DNA of 64,000 bases from Candidatus Electrothrix rattekaaiensis. GTDB lineage: Bacteria; Desulfobacterota; Desulfobulbia; Desulfobulbales; Desulfobulbaceae. The notes beneath the pieces are model-generated. The model worked only from the letters and a program-made list of their open reading frames with translations, was not told the origin of the DNA and did not search any database. Shown in pieces: positions 33,330-41,800 of this stretch. Both the position numbers and the translations under genes were made by a program. The stretch's first letter is position 1. Each line of letters starts with the position of its first letter. The stretch is taken from the NCBI GenBank assembly GCA_032595675.1, contig JAVQMD010000002.1:682001-746000 (forward strand), read 5' to 3'.

Positions 33330-35324
33330 ATGTTTACCAAAATTCTTATAGCAAATCGGGGTGAAATTGCCTGTCGAATTATCAGGACAGCACGGGCAAT
33401 GGGCATTAAAACAGTTGCTGTGTTTTCCGATGCTGACAGATCTGCCCTTCATGTTCGGATGGCCGATGAAGCGGTCCATATAGGGGCTTCGGCACCGACA
33501 GCAAGTTATCTGGATGTTGAAAAAATACTTGCTGCCTGCAAAAGCACGGGTGCCGAGGCCGTGCATCCGGGCTATGGTTTTCTTTCTGAAAATGATACCT
33601 TTTGTCGACGGCTGGGAGAGGAGGGCATAGTTTTTATTGGTCCCCCGGTTGCGTCCATAACCAGTATGGGAGATAAGATCACCTCCAAGCAGATTGCCGA
33701 ACAGGCTGGCGTGAATACCATACCCGGCTATGACGGTATCCTGGAAGATGTTGAGCAGGCCGTGGAAAAAGCGGCTGAAATCGGCTACCCGGTTATGCTT
33801 AAGGCAACTGCTGGTGGTGGTGGCAAGGGGATGCGAATTGCCCGCAATGAGCAGGAATGTCGGGATGGATTTGAGCGGGCAGCTGGTGAGGCCCGATCCA
33901 GTTTTGGCGATGACCGCCTCCTGATTGAGAAATATATTGAGCAGCCCCGTCATATCGAAATCCAGGTGATGGCGGACCAGCACGGCAATATTGTCTATCT
34001 CGGTGAGCGGGAATGTTCACTGCAACGGAGGCATCAGAAGATTATTGAAGAAGCCCCGTCGCCCTTTTTGACCCCAGAGACCCGCCAACAGATGGGAGAG
34101 CAGGCGGTTATGCTGGCCAAAGCAGTGAATTATACCTCCGCCGGAACCGTGGAGTGCATTGTTGATCAGGAGCAGAATTTTTATTTTCTGGAGATGAATA
34201 CTCGCCTCCAGGTGGAACATCCCATCACCGAGATGGTAACCGGCTATGATTTGGTGGAGTTGATGATCCGGATTGCAGCAGGTGAGCCCTTGCCCATATG
34301 CCAGGAAGATGTCCAGCTCAAGGGATGGGCCGTTGAGTGTCGGGTGTATGCGGAAGATCCGGTGCGTGATTTTTTTCCATCCACTGGCAGGATTACCCTG
34401 TATCAACCGCCCTATGAAGATATGAAGACAGTTCGCTTGGACAGCGGTGTTGTTGATGGGAGTGAAATTTCGGTCTATTATGATCCCATGATTTCCAAGC
34501 TGGTGACCAAGGGAGAGTCCAGGGAAGAGGCTATCTCTGCTATGCAGGATGCCTTGGACGAGTACGTTATTCGGGGGGTGGCTACGAATATTAATTTTCT
34601 CTCTGCATTGATCGCGCACCCGAGGTTTCAGCGGGGGGATCTTTCCACCGGTTTTATTGACGAGGAATTTGCCCACGGCTTCCGCGATACCGAAACAAGG
34701 GTAGATGCCCCGGATATCCCCATTGTGGTGGCTGCTATTGTCCATCGACTGTACATGGATCGGGCCGCCAAGATCAGTGGTCAGATGACGGGATATGAAC
34801 GCCGGGTGGCAGATTCTTGGGTAGTGGCTATCGGAGACGTGCATAAACCCCTTTCTGTTAAAACCTTTCAGGCTGATTGTGGCTATCGGGTGGATTATAA
34901 GGGGACGAACTATCGGGTAAAGACGGACTGGCAGTTTTCCCAGAAAGTCTTTCACGGCACCATCAATAACCAGCGTTTTTGTTTGCAGGTGAGCAGGCAG
35001 GGGCTCGGGTATTCGATCCTCTATCGAGGCTTGAGAATTAATGCCCTCGTGATGACTCCGAGAGTGGCTGAGCTTCATCGGATTATGCCCACCAAGGCAG
35101 CTGTTGATCTGTCCAAATTCTTGCTCGCGCCCATGCCGGGCTTGCTGGTGAAGCTTACTGTCCAAGCCGGGCAGGAGGTTAAGGTTGGGGAGGAGCTGGC
35201 GGTTATTGAGGCTATGAAAATGGAAAACGTTCTCCGGGCACCGGCAGACGGGAAGATCGCCAGTGTTCCAGTAAACCTGGGTGATTGCCTGACTGTTGAC
35301 CAAGTGATTCTTGAATTTGCCTGA
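33330..35324 (+). CDS. Biotin-dependent acyl-CoA carboxylase alpha subunit (biotin carboxylase + biotin carrier)
   Basis: 664 residues with the layout of propionyl-/acetyl-CoA carboxylase alpha chains. Biotin carboxylase domain: KILIANRGEIACRIIRTARA at the start, the Gly-rich ATP loop LKATAGGGGKGMRIARNEQE (about 153-172), ERECSLQRRHQKIIEEAPSP and EMNTRLQVEHPITEMVTGYD. A linker (BT-like) domain covers about 450-585, and a C-terminal biotinyl domain contains EAMKMEN with the biotinylated Lys (about 629). It carboxylates biotin with bicarbonate and ATP. The carboxyltransferase beta subunit is not in the window, so the acyl-CoA substrate cannot be fixed; pccA/accC-like. Confidence 0.9.
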   Translation: MFTKILIANRGEIACRIIRTARAMGIKTVAVFSDADRSALHVRMADEAVHIGASAPTASYLDVEKILAACKSTGAEAVHPGYGFLSENDTFCRRLGEEGIVFIGPPVASITSMGDKITSKQIAEQAGVNTIPGYDGILEDVEQAVEKAAEIGYPVMLKATAGGGGKGMRIARNEQECRDGFERAAGEARSSFGDDRLLIEKYIEQPRHIEIQVMADQHGNIVYLGERECSLQRRHQKIIEEAPSPFLTPETRQQMGEQAVMLAKAVNYTSAGTVECIVDQEQNFYFLEMNTRLQVEHPITEMVTGYDLVELMIRIAAGEPLPICQEDVQLKGWAVECRVYAEDPVRDFFPSTGRITLYQPPYEDMKTVRLDSGVVDGSEISVYYDPMISKLVTKGESREEAISAMQDALDEYVIRGVATNINFLSALIAHPRFQRGDLSTGFIDEEFAHGFRDTETRVDAPDIPIVVAAIVHRLYMDRAAKISGQMTGYERRVADSWVVAIGDVHKPLSVKTFQADCGYRVDYKGTNYRVKTDWQFSQKVFHGTINNQRFCLQVSRQGLGYSILYRGLRINALVMTPRVAELHRIMPTKAAVDLSKFLLAPMPGLLVKLTVQAGQEVKVGEELAVIEAMKMENVLRAPADGKIASVPVNLGDCLTVDQVILEFA

Positions 35325-35325
35325 T

Positions 35326-36627
35326 ATGGACATGATGATGCAACCGGTGATGAGACAGGTGATGAGACAATCGATACAATCACGAAAAAACTATCTTGTA
35401 ATTCTTACGATTTTTTTTCTTTGTTTGAGCGGGATGGTCAGCGCGGTACATGCAGAAGTCGCAAAACTCGCAGAATCCGCCGAAATAAACCCGGCCTTTC
35501 AGGCTTGGCTCAAGGAATTTTATCCCCAGGCAGCAAAGCAGGGCATCAGCAAGAAGTTGTATCAGCAGGCCTTTGCCGGGATAACAGCACCAGACCAGGA
35601 GGTGTTGCGTAAAGCAGCCTATCAACCGGAATTCACCACCGAGATCTGGGATTATCTGGATACAGCGGTAAATGCGGCATCAGTTGCCCGAGGCCGGGTT
35701 ATGGCAAGGAAACATCGGGCTTGGCTGGATAAGATTTCTGCACGTTTCGGTGTGGAAGCACCGGTGCTGCTGGCGATCTGGTCCATTGAAAGCCGTTACG
35801 GTGCAGTGCTGGAGCTTACAGGCCGTCTCCATTACGTACCTCAGGCCCTGGCTACCTTGGCCTATGGGGACAAAAACCGTCGTAATTTTGGCGAGCAGCA
35901 GTTGGTCGCGGCCTTGCAGATTGTTCGGGATGGTGATGTCGGCTTTGCCCAACTCTACGGCTCTTGGGCCGGAGCAATGGGGCATACCCAATTTATCCCA
36001 ACCAGTTACCAAGCCTATGGGGTGGATATGGATAAGGACGGACGGCGTGATATCTGGAATTCCGTGCCTGATGCTTTGGCCACAGCGGCAAATCTCCTCC
36101 ATAAAAACGGCTGGCGGACCGGTAAGTCCTGGGGGTATGAGGTGCGGGTGCCAAAGAACGGCGTGCAATATCGGGGGGAAACCAAGACCCTTACCCAGTG
36201 GCGGCAGCTTGGTTTTACTCGGCCTAACGGAAGCGTTTTTCCTGAACCAGGTACTAAGGCTGAGCTCAAAATGCTGGCTGGTGCCCGTGGGCCCGGTTTT
36301 CTGGTTCAGCGCAATTTTTTCATTATCAAGCGCTATAATGCCTCGGATTTTTATGCCTTGGCAGTGAGCCTGCTTGCTGACCGCTTGGCTGGCAAAGAGG
36401 GGATGGTGCAGCTCTGGCCCAGACCGGCGGATGCGCTTTTTCCTGAAGAAAAATTTCAGTTGCAGGAATTATTGCAGGCAAAGGGCTTCTACGAGGGGGC
36501 CATTGACGGGGATCTCGGGGCTGGAACCCGCAAGGGAATCAAGGCTTTTCAGAGCAGGATAGGGGTGCCCCCTGACGGGAAGCCGACCCGTGCGGTGCTG
36601 GAGGCGTTGCGGAAGGCCGGGAAGTAG
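35326..36627 (+). CDS. mltB: Membrane-bound lytic murein transglycosylase B with peptidoglycan-binding domain
   Basis: About 433 residues from the ATG right after the upstream stop. A signal sequence (NYLVILTIFFLCLSGMVSAV) is followed by the SLT_2/MltB domain: APVLLAIWSIESRYGAVLEL contains the catalytic Glu, and QLYGSWAGAMGHTQFIPTSY, AYGVDMDKDGRRDIWN and AANLLHKNGWRTGKSWGYEV are family hallmarks. The last ~60 residues form a PG_binding_1 domain (LLQAKGFYEGAIDGDLGAG, TRKGIKAFQSRIGVPPDGKP). It cleaves glycan strands in the periplasm to 1,6-anhydromuropeptides. Four bases separate it from the carboxylase gene. A lipobox Cys is not evident. Confidence 0.93.
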   Translation: MDMMMQPVMRQVMRQSIQSRKNYLVILTIFFLCLSGMVSAVHAEVAKLAESAEINPAFQAWLKEFYPQAAKQGISKKLYQQAFAGITAPDQEVLRKAAYQPEFTTEIWDYLDTAVNAASVARGRVMARKHRAWLDKISARFGVEAPVLLAIWSIESRYGAVLELTGRLHYVPQALATLAYGDKNRRNFGEQQLVAALQIVRDGDVGFAQLYGSWAGAMGHTQFIPTSYQAYGVDMDKDGRRDIWNSVPDALATAANLLHKNGWRTGKSWGYEVRVPKNGVQYRGETKTLTQWRQLGFTRPNGSVFPEPGTKAELKMLAGARGPGFLVQRNFFIIKRYNASDFYALAVSLLADRLAGKEGMVQLWPRPADALFPEEKFQLQELLQAKGFYEGAIDGDLGAGTRKGIKAFQSRIGVPPDGKPTRAVLEALRKAGK

Positions 36628-36745
36628 CGGCGTTCCGCAGCTTTTCCTTTAACCTTTCTCCGCCCAAGGCAAGGCATAACCGCCGCAGCTCACTTGTTTT
36701 TTTCAGCCGAGCCGTGACGGCCTGCGGACTCATGTCAGTCTTCAT
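36539..36745 (-). CDS. Small partner protein of the nucleotidyltransferase
   Basis: 68 residues starting MKTDMSPQAVTARLKKTSEL with RRLCLALGGERLKEKL. The first ~40 residues match the small proteins that often accompany MNT-type nucleotidyltransferases. The start overlaps the end of the nucleotidyltransferase gene by 11 bases, implying coupled translation. The C-terminal third overlaps, antisense, the end of mltB, and is Pro/Ser-rich (SRPSATPPAPHGSASRQG), so the natural end may have been changed. Function unknown; an antitoxin-like role is inferred from context. Confidence 0.55.
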   Translation of the reverse strand: MKTDMSPQAVTARLKKTSELRRLCLALGGERLKEKLRNAATSRPSATPPAPHGSASRQGAPLSCSEKP

Positions 36746-37199
36746 GTAACATGCTCCGTAGGTTCATAATATCATCTTGATCCTGACCGCTCAGTCGTTT
36801 TGATTTTAATTCGATCAGGCCCTGTGGAGAAACCACTGGCAGTTCTCCTCCTTCCCAAGCTACCCTTTGCCTACTCTTCCAGATGGTTTCCATTTCTGGA
36901 GTCACCAGCAGCATGTCCAGCATTAAGGTGTCACCCTCATCCTGTAAAATTTTCGTCAGTCGGTATATCTGTACTGCATCTCCGCTCAAACGCATCAACC
37001 CGGCATCAAAGTCAAATCCAAGTCGCTTGGCAACCCTCTTGGTTTGTTCCAAGCTCTCCGGCTCAATCAGGATATCAATGTCGAGCGTGGCGCGGGGGAA
37101 TGCATATACCGCCATGGCAAGGCCACCGCAGAGGGCATAGTCCACCTGCTCTTTGTTCAGTTCTTTGACAAGTTGCGAAAATTCTGCAAACAATTCCAT
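36735..37199 (-). CDS. MNT-type nucleotidyltransferase (AbiEii-like fold)
   Basis: 154 residues. The segment YALCGGLAMAVYAFPRATLD followed by IDILIEP shows the GG...DxD signature of nucleotidyltransferase-superfamily proteins (catalytic Asp pair about 38 and 40). The rest (LMLDMLLVTPEMETIWKSRQ, VVSPQGLIELKSKRLSGQDQ, DDIMNLRSML) is typical of the short family found beside small helical proteins in toxin-antitoxin-like units. Such enzymes transfer nucleotides to protein or tRNA targets. Its partner lies downstream with an 11-base overlap. Confidence 0.8.
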   Translation of the reverse strand: MELFAEFSQLVKELNKEQVDYALCGGLAMAVYAFPRATLDIDILIEPESLEQTKRVAKRLGFDFDAGLMRLSGDAVQIYRLTKILQDEGDTLMLDMLLVTPEMETIWKSRQRVAWEGGELPVVSPQGLIELKSKRLSGQDQDDIMNLRSMLHED

Positions 37200-37426
37200 A
37201 GAGCGTGCCGGAGTTTATTTTTTGGTTGTTGGATACTGCCGTAGGATGGCATTCGAGGGAGAAAAAGGCAAGCAGTTTTTCCGAGGAATGGGGGCATGAG
37301 ATGCAGGGGATCGGATATATATTTTTCTTTTGTTGTGTCGGGAAGCCATCGAAGAAAAACACGACAATTTTTACCTGGAGGAAAGAATTGTCATGACTTT
37401 TTTTACCTTTGGTATAAAATAGTCAC

Positions 37427-38599
37427 ATGAAGAAACGTTATCTTACAGAAGCCCTTTATGAAGATGTGCAGAAAAAAATGGTGTTTATCGGCGGCCCCCG
37501 TCAGGTCGGCAAAACCACTCTGGCCCGCTATCTTGCCGAAGGATATGAGCACTATCTGTACCTGAATTGGGATAATCCCAAACATAAGATGCAGATAACA
37601 GGGCAGCAATGGCCCCCGACTACAGAATGCCTAGTCTTTGACGAACTTCATAAATATGAGAAATGGAAAAGTCTAATCAAAGGAATCTGGGACACAAGAA
37701 CCAGTCAGGAAAAAATTCTGGTGACTGGCAGTTCCCGTCTGGATATTTTCCGAAGATCCGGCGATTCTCTGCTGGGACGCTATCATTATCACGTCCTCCA
37801 TCCCTTCACCCTGAGAGAGCTGAACCGTAATGCGCCTGAGCTGCATATGCCGCAGCTCTGCCATGAACTTGACTGTACCCAGTCGGGCGACGGCCTGAAA
37901 ACACTCTTTCGGTTCGGCGGTTTTCCGGACCCCCTGCTCGAAGGGTCCGAGCGTACTCTGCTTCGCTGGCAGAATGCGCGTTTTGAACGGATTTTTCGGG
38001 AAGATATCCGTGACACGGAAAATGTGCGCTCCCTTTCGCAGGTCGAGCTGCTCGGTGCCCTTCTGCCCAAGCGGGTTGCCTCTCCCCTGTCCCTGTCGTC
38101 CATGTCCGAGGATGTGCAGGCCAGCCCGAAATCCGTCATCGCCTGGATGGATCTCCTCTGTCGCAACTACTATTGCTTCCGCGTTATGCCCTATCATCAA
38201 CGTCTGGAAAGGGCTTTGAAAAAGGAGTCGAAATACTATCTCTGGGACTGGTCCGAGGTGGAGTCGGAAGGGGCGAGGTTTGAAAATATGATCGCCTCTC
38301 ATCTGCTCAAGTTCTGTGATTGGTACTATTACGTGTTTGGCATCAAGGCTCGGCTTTGGTATATCCGGGATAGGGAAGGACGGGAGGTGGATTTCCTGGT
38401 CACCTGGGGTGAAACGCCTTGGTTTATGGTGGAATGCAAATTGACCAAGGGAGCGGCCAAACCGCTCAGTTATTTTGGTGAGCGGCTTGATGTTGCACAA
38501 CGGTTTTTGGTTACCCTAGATGAGGGGCACCATTATCTGGATCGGAAGACCAGGGTTCTGGTGGTGCCTGCACGGCGTTTTTTGATGGGGTTGGTTTGA
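37427..38599 (+). CDS. AAA-family ATPase with DUF4143 domain
   Basis: 390 residues. There is Walker A in FIGGPRQVGKTTLARYLAEG (about 17-36), Walker B-like CLVFDELHKYEKWKSLIKGI (about 67-86), sensor LVTGSSRLDIFRRSGDSLLG, then a C-terminal DUF4143 part with FENMIASHLLKF and DREGREVDFLVTWGETPWFM plus VECKLTKG, a PD-(D/E)XK-like E/D...D...ECK arrangement. These ATPases are widespread in accessory regions; their role is not established. No ribosome site is obvious. The gene stands between the nucleotidyltransferase pair and the Fic gene. Confidence 0.88.
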   Translation: MKKRYLTEALYEDVQKKMVFIGGPRQVGKTTLARYLAEGYEHYLYLNWDNPKHKMQITGQQWPPTTECLVFDELHKYEKWKSLIKGIWDTRTSQEKILVTGSSRLDIFRRSGDSLLGRYHYHVLHPFTLRELNRNAPELHMPQLCHELDCTQSGDGLKTLFRFGGFPDPLLEGSERTLLRWQNARFERIFREDIRDTENVRSLSQVELLGALLPKRVASPLSLSSMSEDVQASPKSVIAWMDLLCRNYYCFRVMPYHQRLERALKKESKYYLWDWSEVESEGARFENMIASHLLKFCDWYYYVFGIKARLWYIRDREGREVDFLVTWGETPWFMVECKLTKGAAKPLSYFGERLDVAQRFLVTLDEGHHYLDRKTRVLVVPARRFLMGLV

Positions 38600-38615
38600 G
38601 GGGATTCTACGCACC

Positions 38616-39587
38616 TTATGAGGCGGTTATCAGATTAACCACCAACCGGATAAGCAGGTCTTTTTGCTCCGGTGCGCTGGAGGCGATAAGCAGGGTCAGG
38701 GCGACCAAGGCCTGATCATCAGGGAGCGACCGGTGCTCGTTGCTCTGGAGAAACAGGAGAAAAAGGAAGGAGCCGATGCGTTTGTTGCCGTCCGTGAACG
38801 GATGATCCTTGATGACAAAATAGAGCAGATGAGCTGCTTTTTCCTCTATGCCGGGATAGAGATCCTGTCCGGCAAAGCTCTGGCCTACAGCCCCGAGAAT
38901 CCCGGCCAAGCCGTGCCCGCGCTCCTGACCAAAGATTTCAGTGGCCTCGCCACGTTCCAATAAATTCAGGCGCAGGGAAGCTATAGCTTCCCGCACCTCC
39001 GCAGCTTCAGGCACCCTGCCGTTTGTCTCCGCTTTGGGAAGAGGCAACGAATCCTCATCATACTGCCAAAGCAGTTGCCAAGTGCGGGCATAGTTCCTGA
39101 CCAGCGTCAGCACAGTCCTGCCGTCATCACTGACCAGATCGTGGCTTTCCAAGGTGTTGCTCAATAAGTCCAGCACCTGCCTGATCTCGGTAGCACCCTT
39201 TTCCGCCAGCCGTTTCTGATGTAACGTGTACCCCTGAACTAGGTGCTGTTTGAGCACGGTGGTCGCCCAGATACGGAATTGGGTGCCACGCTTGGAGTTA
39301 ACCCGATAGCCTACAGAGATAATGGCATCAAGGTTATAGTAATCGACCTGATAGGTTTTGCCGTCTGCGGCAGTTGTTGCATTTTTTGCAACAACTGCTG
39401 AACGCTCCAGCTCCTCAGACTGAAAGATATTGCGAAGATGTCTTGAGATTACTGACTTATCGCGCCCGAAAAGCTCAGCAATCTGATTTAAGGTCAACCA
39501 GACTGTCTCATCCTTCAGCCGTACATCAATCCCGGTTTGGCCGTCGTCGGTTTGATATAAAATGACTTCACTTTGCGTAGGTGACAT
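38616..39587 (-). CDS. RhuM-Fic fusion (putative death-on-curing/AMP-transferase protein)
   Basis: About 323 residues from the ATG at 39587, selected for AAGGAAGGAGC upstream. N-terminal half: RhuM domain (VWLTLNQIAELFGRDKSVIS, RHLRNIFQSEELERSAVVAK, YYNLDAIISVGYRVNSKRGT, QFRIWATTVLKQHLVQGYTL). C-terminal half: Fic/Doc domain with the active-site loop HPFTDGNKRIGSFLFLLFL (about 270-288), matching HPFx(D/E)GNxR, so nucleotidyl-transfer activity is plausible. An inhibitory (S/T)xxxE(G/N) motif was not clearly identified. It is one of several toxin-like genes in this island. Convergent with the DUF4143 ATPase gene. Confidence 0.88.
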   Translation of the reverse strand: MSPTQSEVILYQTDDGQTGIDVRLKDETVWLTLNQIAELFGRDKSVISRHLRNIFQSEELERSAVVAKNATTAADGKTYQVDYYNLDAIISVGYRVNSKRGTQFRIWATTVLKQHLVQGYTLHQKRLAEKGATEIRQVLDLLSNTLESHDLVSDDGRTVLTLVRNYARTWQLLWQYDEDSLPLPKAETNGRVPEAAEVREAIASLRLNLLERGEATEIFGQERGHGLAGILGAVGQSFAGQDLYPGIEEKAAHLLYFVIKDHPFTDGNKRIGSFLFLLFLQSNEHRSLPDDQALVALTLLIASSAPEQKDLLIRLVVNLITAS

Positions 39588-39694
39588 TTGTTTGCTCCTT
39601 CCTTGTTTTTTGTACAGCACCGGGTTATGGAACCCGTGCTTCATTCTCCACAGCCTTCTTGCTCATAGTGTCATAACGTGCTACCATATTTATC

Positions 39695-39946
39695 ATGAAA
39701 GGGAAACACCGGAAAACATTGGCAGCCATCTTTGCCAAACCAACACGGGCAAATATCAGGTTCAGCGATATTGAATCGTTGATCAGGGCCCTTGGCGGTG
39801 AAGTTCGCGAGGGAGAAGGTTCACGGGTGGTTTTAGAATTGTTCGGATCACGAGAATATGCGCACAGGCCGCCAGGTAAAGAAGCAAAAAGGTATATGGT
39901 TGAGAAAATTCGTGACTGGCTGAAAGAACTGGAGGTAACACCATGA
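39695..39946 (+). CDS. hicA: HicA-family mRNA interferase toxin
   Basis: 83 residues, KHRKTLAAIFAKPTRANIRF then IESLIRALGGEVREGEGSRV and EYAHRPPGKEAKRYMVEKIR. This is the double-stranded-RNA-binding-like HicA fold, with the catalytic His in the YAHRPP segment where G-S-H-x-x-F is more usual. The gene overlaps the following hicB by 4 bases (ATGA), the normal hicAB arrangement. Confidence 0.85.
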   Translation: MKGKHRKTLAAIFAKPTRANIRFSDIESLIRALGGEVREGEGSRVVLELFGSREYAHRPPGKEAKRYMVEKIRDWLKELEVTP

Positions 39947-40290
39947 ATATTATGACCTATAAAGGCTATTCTGCTAAAATCAATTTTGACGGAAGGGATA
40001 ATATATTCTGGGGAAAGGTGATCGGGATAAAGGATAGTATTACCTTTGAGGGAGAGACGGTTGTGCAGCTTACTGAAGATTTTTACAGCGCGGTTGACCA
40101 TTATCTTGCCGACTGCAAAAAGGAAGAGCGCACTCCGGACAAACCCTATTCCGGAAAACTGACCTTGCGTATTGCACCCTCTGTTCATGCCGAACTTTCC
40201 GCTGCCGCAGCCCATGCTGGGAAAAGTCTGAATAAATGGGTGGCGGATACCTTGGAACAGGCTGTTCATTCTTCGTCGGTGCGGTGCTGA
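39943..40290 (+). CDS. hicB: HicB-family antitoxin
   Basis: 115 residues. The N-terminal RNase H-like HicB part reads TYKGYSAKINFDGRDNIFWG and KVIGIKDSITFEGETVVQL, followed by the C-terminal DNA-binding HicB_1/ribbon-helix-helix segment (SGKLTLRIAPSVHAELSAAA, HAGKSLNKWVADTLEQAV). It neutralises HicA and represses the operon. It begins inside the hicA stop and ends 2 bases before the convergent vapC. Confidence 0.9.
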   Translation: MNIMTYKGYSAKINFDGRDNIFWGKVIGIKDSITFEGETVVQLTEDFYSAVDHYLADCKKEERTPDKPYSGKLTLRIAPSVHAELSAAAAHAGKSLNKWVADTLEQAVHSSSVRC

Positions 40291-40292
40291 TA

Positions 40293-40679
40293 CTACTCCC
40301 ACGCCTTGTGGACATTCACCTCCGGCATGGGGTAATGTTTGATGTTGAGGGTAAAGATTCTGCCGCCGGTTCGTATGGCTGTAGCGGCAAGAATTGCGTC
40401 ATGCACATCAATGCCGTGACTCGGTTGCCATTTACGGTAGAGTATGCCCGCAGCATCAACAAGTTCCTGATCAACAGGCTCGGTTTTGAACTGAGATAAA
40501 AACAACGCTGTCGCTTCCTCCTCATCAGGCCGCATGAAGAAGACCACTTCAGCACGTTGCAGGGCACCAATGGAGAGTTCATAGGCATCCTGGTCTCTGA
40601 GGCTGATGAGAAAGTCCCGTGCCTTTTTTTCTCCACGGAGATGCCAGATCAACACGTCCGCATCAATATAGGCCCTCAT
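40293..40679 (-). CDS. vapC: VapC-type PIN-domain ribonuclease toxin
   Basis: 128 residues: MRAYIDADVLIWHLRGEKKA gives the first PIN aspartates (D6/D8), LSIGALQRAEVVFFMRPDEE the central Glu, and HGIDVHDAILAATAIRTGGR the later Asp pair, ending FTLNIKHYPM, as in VapC toxins that cleave tRNA or rRNA. The ATG overlaps the end of the antitoxin gene by 4 bases. Confidence 0.9.
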   Translation of the reverse strand: MRAYIDADVLIWHLRGEKKARDFLISLRDQDAYELSIGALQRAEVVFFMRPDEEEATALFLSQFKTEPVDQELVDAAGILYRKWQPSHGIDVHDAILAATAIRTGGRIFTLNIKHYPMPEVNVHKAWE

Positions 40680-40933
40680 AGCTGGTGTCGCTCCATTGAT
40701 CCCCGGAAGGCGGATCGGGCCTGATGCACTGTTTCCTCAGGGGACTCAGAACGATTCCAGCTGCCGCAGGTGGTTTTAAATACGTCGATTTTTTTCTTCA
40801 GACCGCTTTGCTCTGAATAGAGCCTGATCGCGCTTTCAATGATCGCCTTTTTCGTGGTCTTCAGTTCCCGTGCTAACAGGCCGATTTGTCGGATGACAGT
40901 TTCATCAACTCGTGCAGAAAGTACCTTGTCCAT
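40676..40933 (-). CDS. VapB-type ribbon-helix-helix antitoxin
   Basis: 85 residues. The N-terminal half MDKVLSARVDETVIRQIGLL and LKTTKKAIIESAIRLYSEQ is a ribbon-helix-helix DNA-binding domain. The C-terminal half (KTTCGSWNRSESPEETVHQA) would bind the VapC active site. GGAGG lies upstream of the ATG. The region just upstream holds repeated GTATAC half-sites, probable autoregulatory operator. Confidence 0.82.
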   Translation of the reverse strand: MDKVLSARVDETVIRQIGLLARELKTTKKAIIESAIRLYSEQSGLKKKIDVFKTTCGSWNRSESPEETVHQARSAFRGSMERHQL

Positions 40934-40953
40934 TTGTTCCTCCGTTGTTTTTC

Positions 40954-40997
40954 TTGTGTATACGTCTTTATGTAAGTATAGAGTGGGGTATACTTTT
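40954..40997 (-). promoter_or_regulatory. Predicted operator of the vapBC pair
   Basis: TGTATAC at 40954-40960 and GGTATAC at 40986-40992 are inverted half-sites (both contain the palindrome GTATAC), with GTATAG and TATA-type words between them. They lie 20-60 bases upstream of the antitoxin start, where toxin-antitoxin complexes usually bind. Confidence 0.4.
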
Positions 40998-41086
40998 CAG
41001 CAAGGAGAATTTTGGAAGGCACCTCCATCGCCGAAGAATTGCTCCAGTTTGTTGAGCAGGGCCGGGTAAAATGTGTTTGCTATGTA
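40997..41086 (-). repeat. Remnant of a small repeated coding element (PALLNKLEQFFG type)
   Basis: On the minus strand the stretch codes NTFYPALLNKLEQFFGDGGA and a short tail, without a start codon. The core matches the two other small frames at 42576-42686 and 43453-43551 (LLTALxNKLxQMxGA). It lies in the divergent spacer between vapBC and the relE-like gene. Confidence 0.5.
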
Positions 41087-41103
41087 ATCATAAATTGATT
41101 ACA
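41083..41103 (+). promoter_or_regulatory. Palindromic operator upstream of the RelE/Xre pair
   Basis: TGTAATC - ATAAATT - GATTACA is a perfect 7-base inverted repeat with a 7-base spacer, ending 8 bases before the toxin start. It is a likely binding site for the Xre antitoxin encoded next. Confidence 0.6.
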
Positions 41104-41111
41104 ATGGAAAT

Positions 41112-41378
41112 ATGAGTTACCGAATCATCATCAAGAAGAAGGCGATAAAGAATATCAGAAAGCTGCCCACTCATGTTCAAAAGAAATTGGTTCTTCTGAC
41201 GGATGACCTGAAGGAGAACGGTCCGGTTGCGCACAACTGGCCCAACTACAGCAAGCTTTCGGCTGACGAATACCATTGTCATTTGAACAGAAAATGGGTG
41301 GCATGCTGGAGAATGGAACAGGGAACCATTGAAATAGAGGTGTATTATGCAGGCTCTCGTGAAAACGCCCCGTACTGA
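41112..41378 (+). CDS. RelE-family toxin
   Basis: 88 residues, MSYRIIIKKKAIKNIRKLPT then HVQKKLVLLTDDLKENGPVA, NWPNYSKLSADEYHCHLNRK and WVACWRMEQGTIEIEVYYAG. This is the RelE/ParE fold, closest in style to cytotoxic RelE-like proteins with a downstream Xre antitoxin. It probably cleaves ribosome-bound mRNA. The antitoxin gene begins inside its last 32 bases. Confidence 0.85.
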   Translation: MSYRIIIKKKAIKNIRKLPTHVQKKLVLLTDDLKENGPVAHNWPNYSKLSADEYHCHLNRKWVACWRMEQGTIEIEVYYAGSRENAPY

Positions 41379-41718
41379 CATCCGCATTCAGGGGGAAATT
41401 TCGCCACGTCTCCTTGATATATTGCAGAGTGAATACGGCGGCAGTCTGAAAATTTATGACGGGGACGAGGAATATGTCGAGCTGACGGAAACCGATTGGT
41501 ACAGAGAAACCAAGGCCAAGACTGCTCCCGGTGATGCAATGCGTATTTACCGAAAAAATAAGCAGATGACCCAGGCGGAACTCGGTAAAAGGTTGGGGAA
41601 TGTACCTCGTCAGCTTGTTTCCAATATGGAACGAGGAAAACGGGCGATCAGTCTGGCCACGGCGAAAAAACTTGCCGCCATCTTCAATGTCCCGGCCAGC
41701 CGCTTTCTTGATATTTAA
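41347..41718 (+). CDS. Xre-family antitoxin
   Basis: 123 residues. The N-terminal half (EISPRLLDILQSEYGGSLKI, then YDGDEEYVELTETDWYRE) likely binds the toxin. The C-terminal half is an Xre helix-turn-helix: MRIYRKNKQMTQAELGKRLG and QLVSNMERGKRAISLATAKK. It overlaps the toxin gene by 32 bases, and a perfect palindromic operator precedes the pair. It is intact, unlike three other Xre/HigA genes in the window. Confidence 0.88.
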   Translation: MQALVKTPRTDIRIQGEISPRLLDILQSEYGGSLKIYDGDEEYVELTETDWYRETKAKTAPGDAMRIYRKNKQMTQAELGKRLGNVPRQLVSNMERGKRAISLATAKKLAAIFNVPASRFLDI

Positions 41719-41737
41719 CAATACGCTCTCTACAACA

Positions 41738-41760
41738 GGGCGACCGCCAGTCCCCCCTAC
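41738..41760. repeat. REP-like element, shortened
   Basis: On the minus strand GTAGGGGGGACTGGCGGTCG and CCC follow the family consensus (GTAGGGG...GCCC). It lies 20 bases after the antitoxin stop; flanking ACAACA is shared with the copy at 43420-43442. Confidence 0.5.
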
Positions 41761-41800
41761 CCAGACATCATCCTTTGGCGGTGCTGAATCGTTCTCACCT

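Noticed and set aside
34017-35333. 438-codon minus-strand frame
   Set aside because: Antisense shadow of the biotin-dependent carboxylase alpha subunit, whose motifs are complete on the plus strand.
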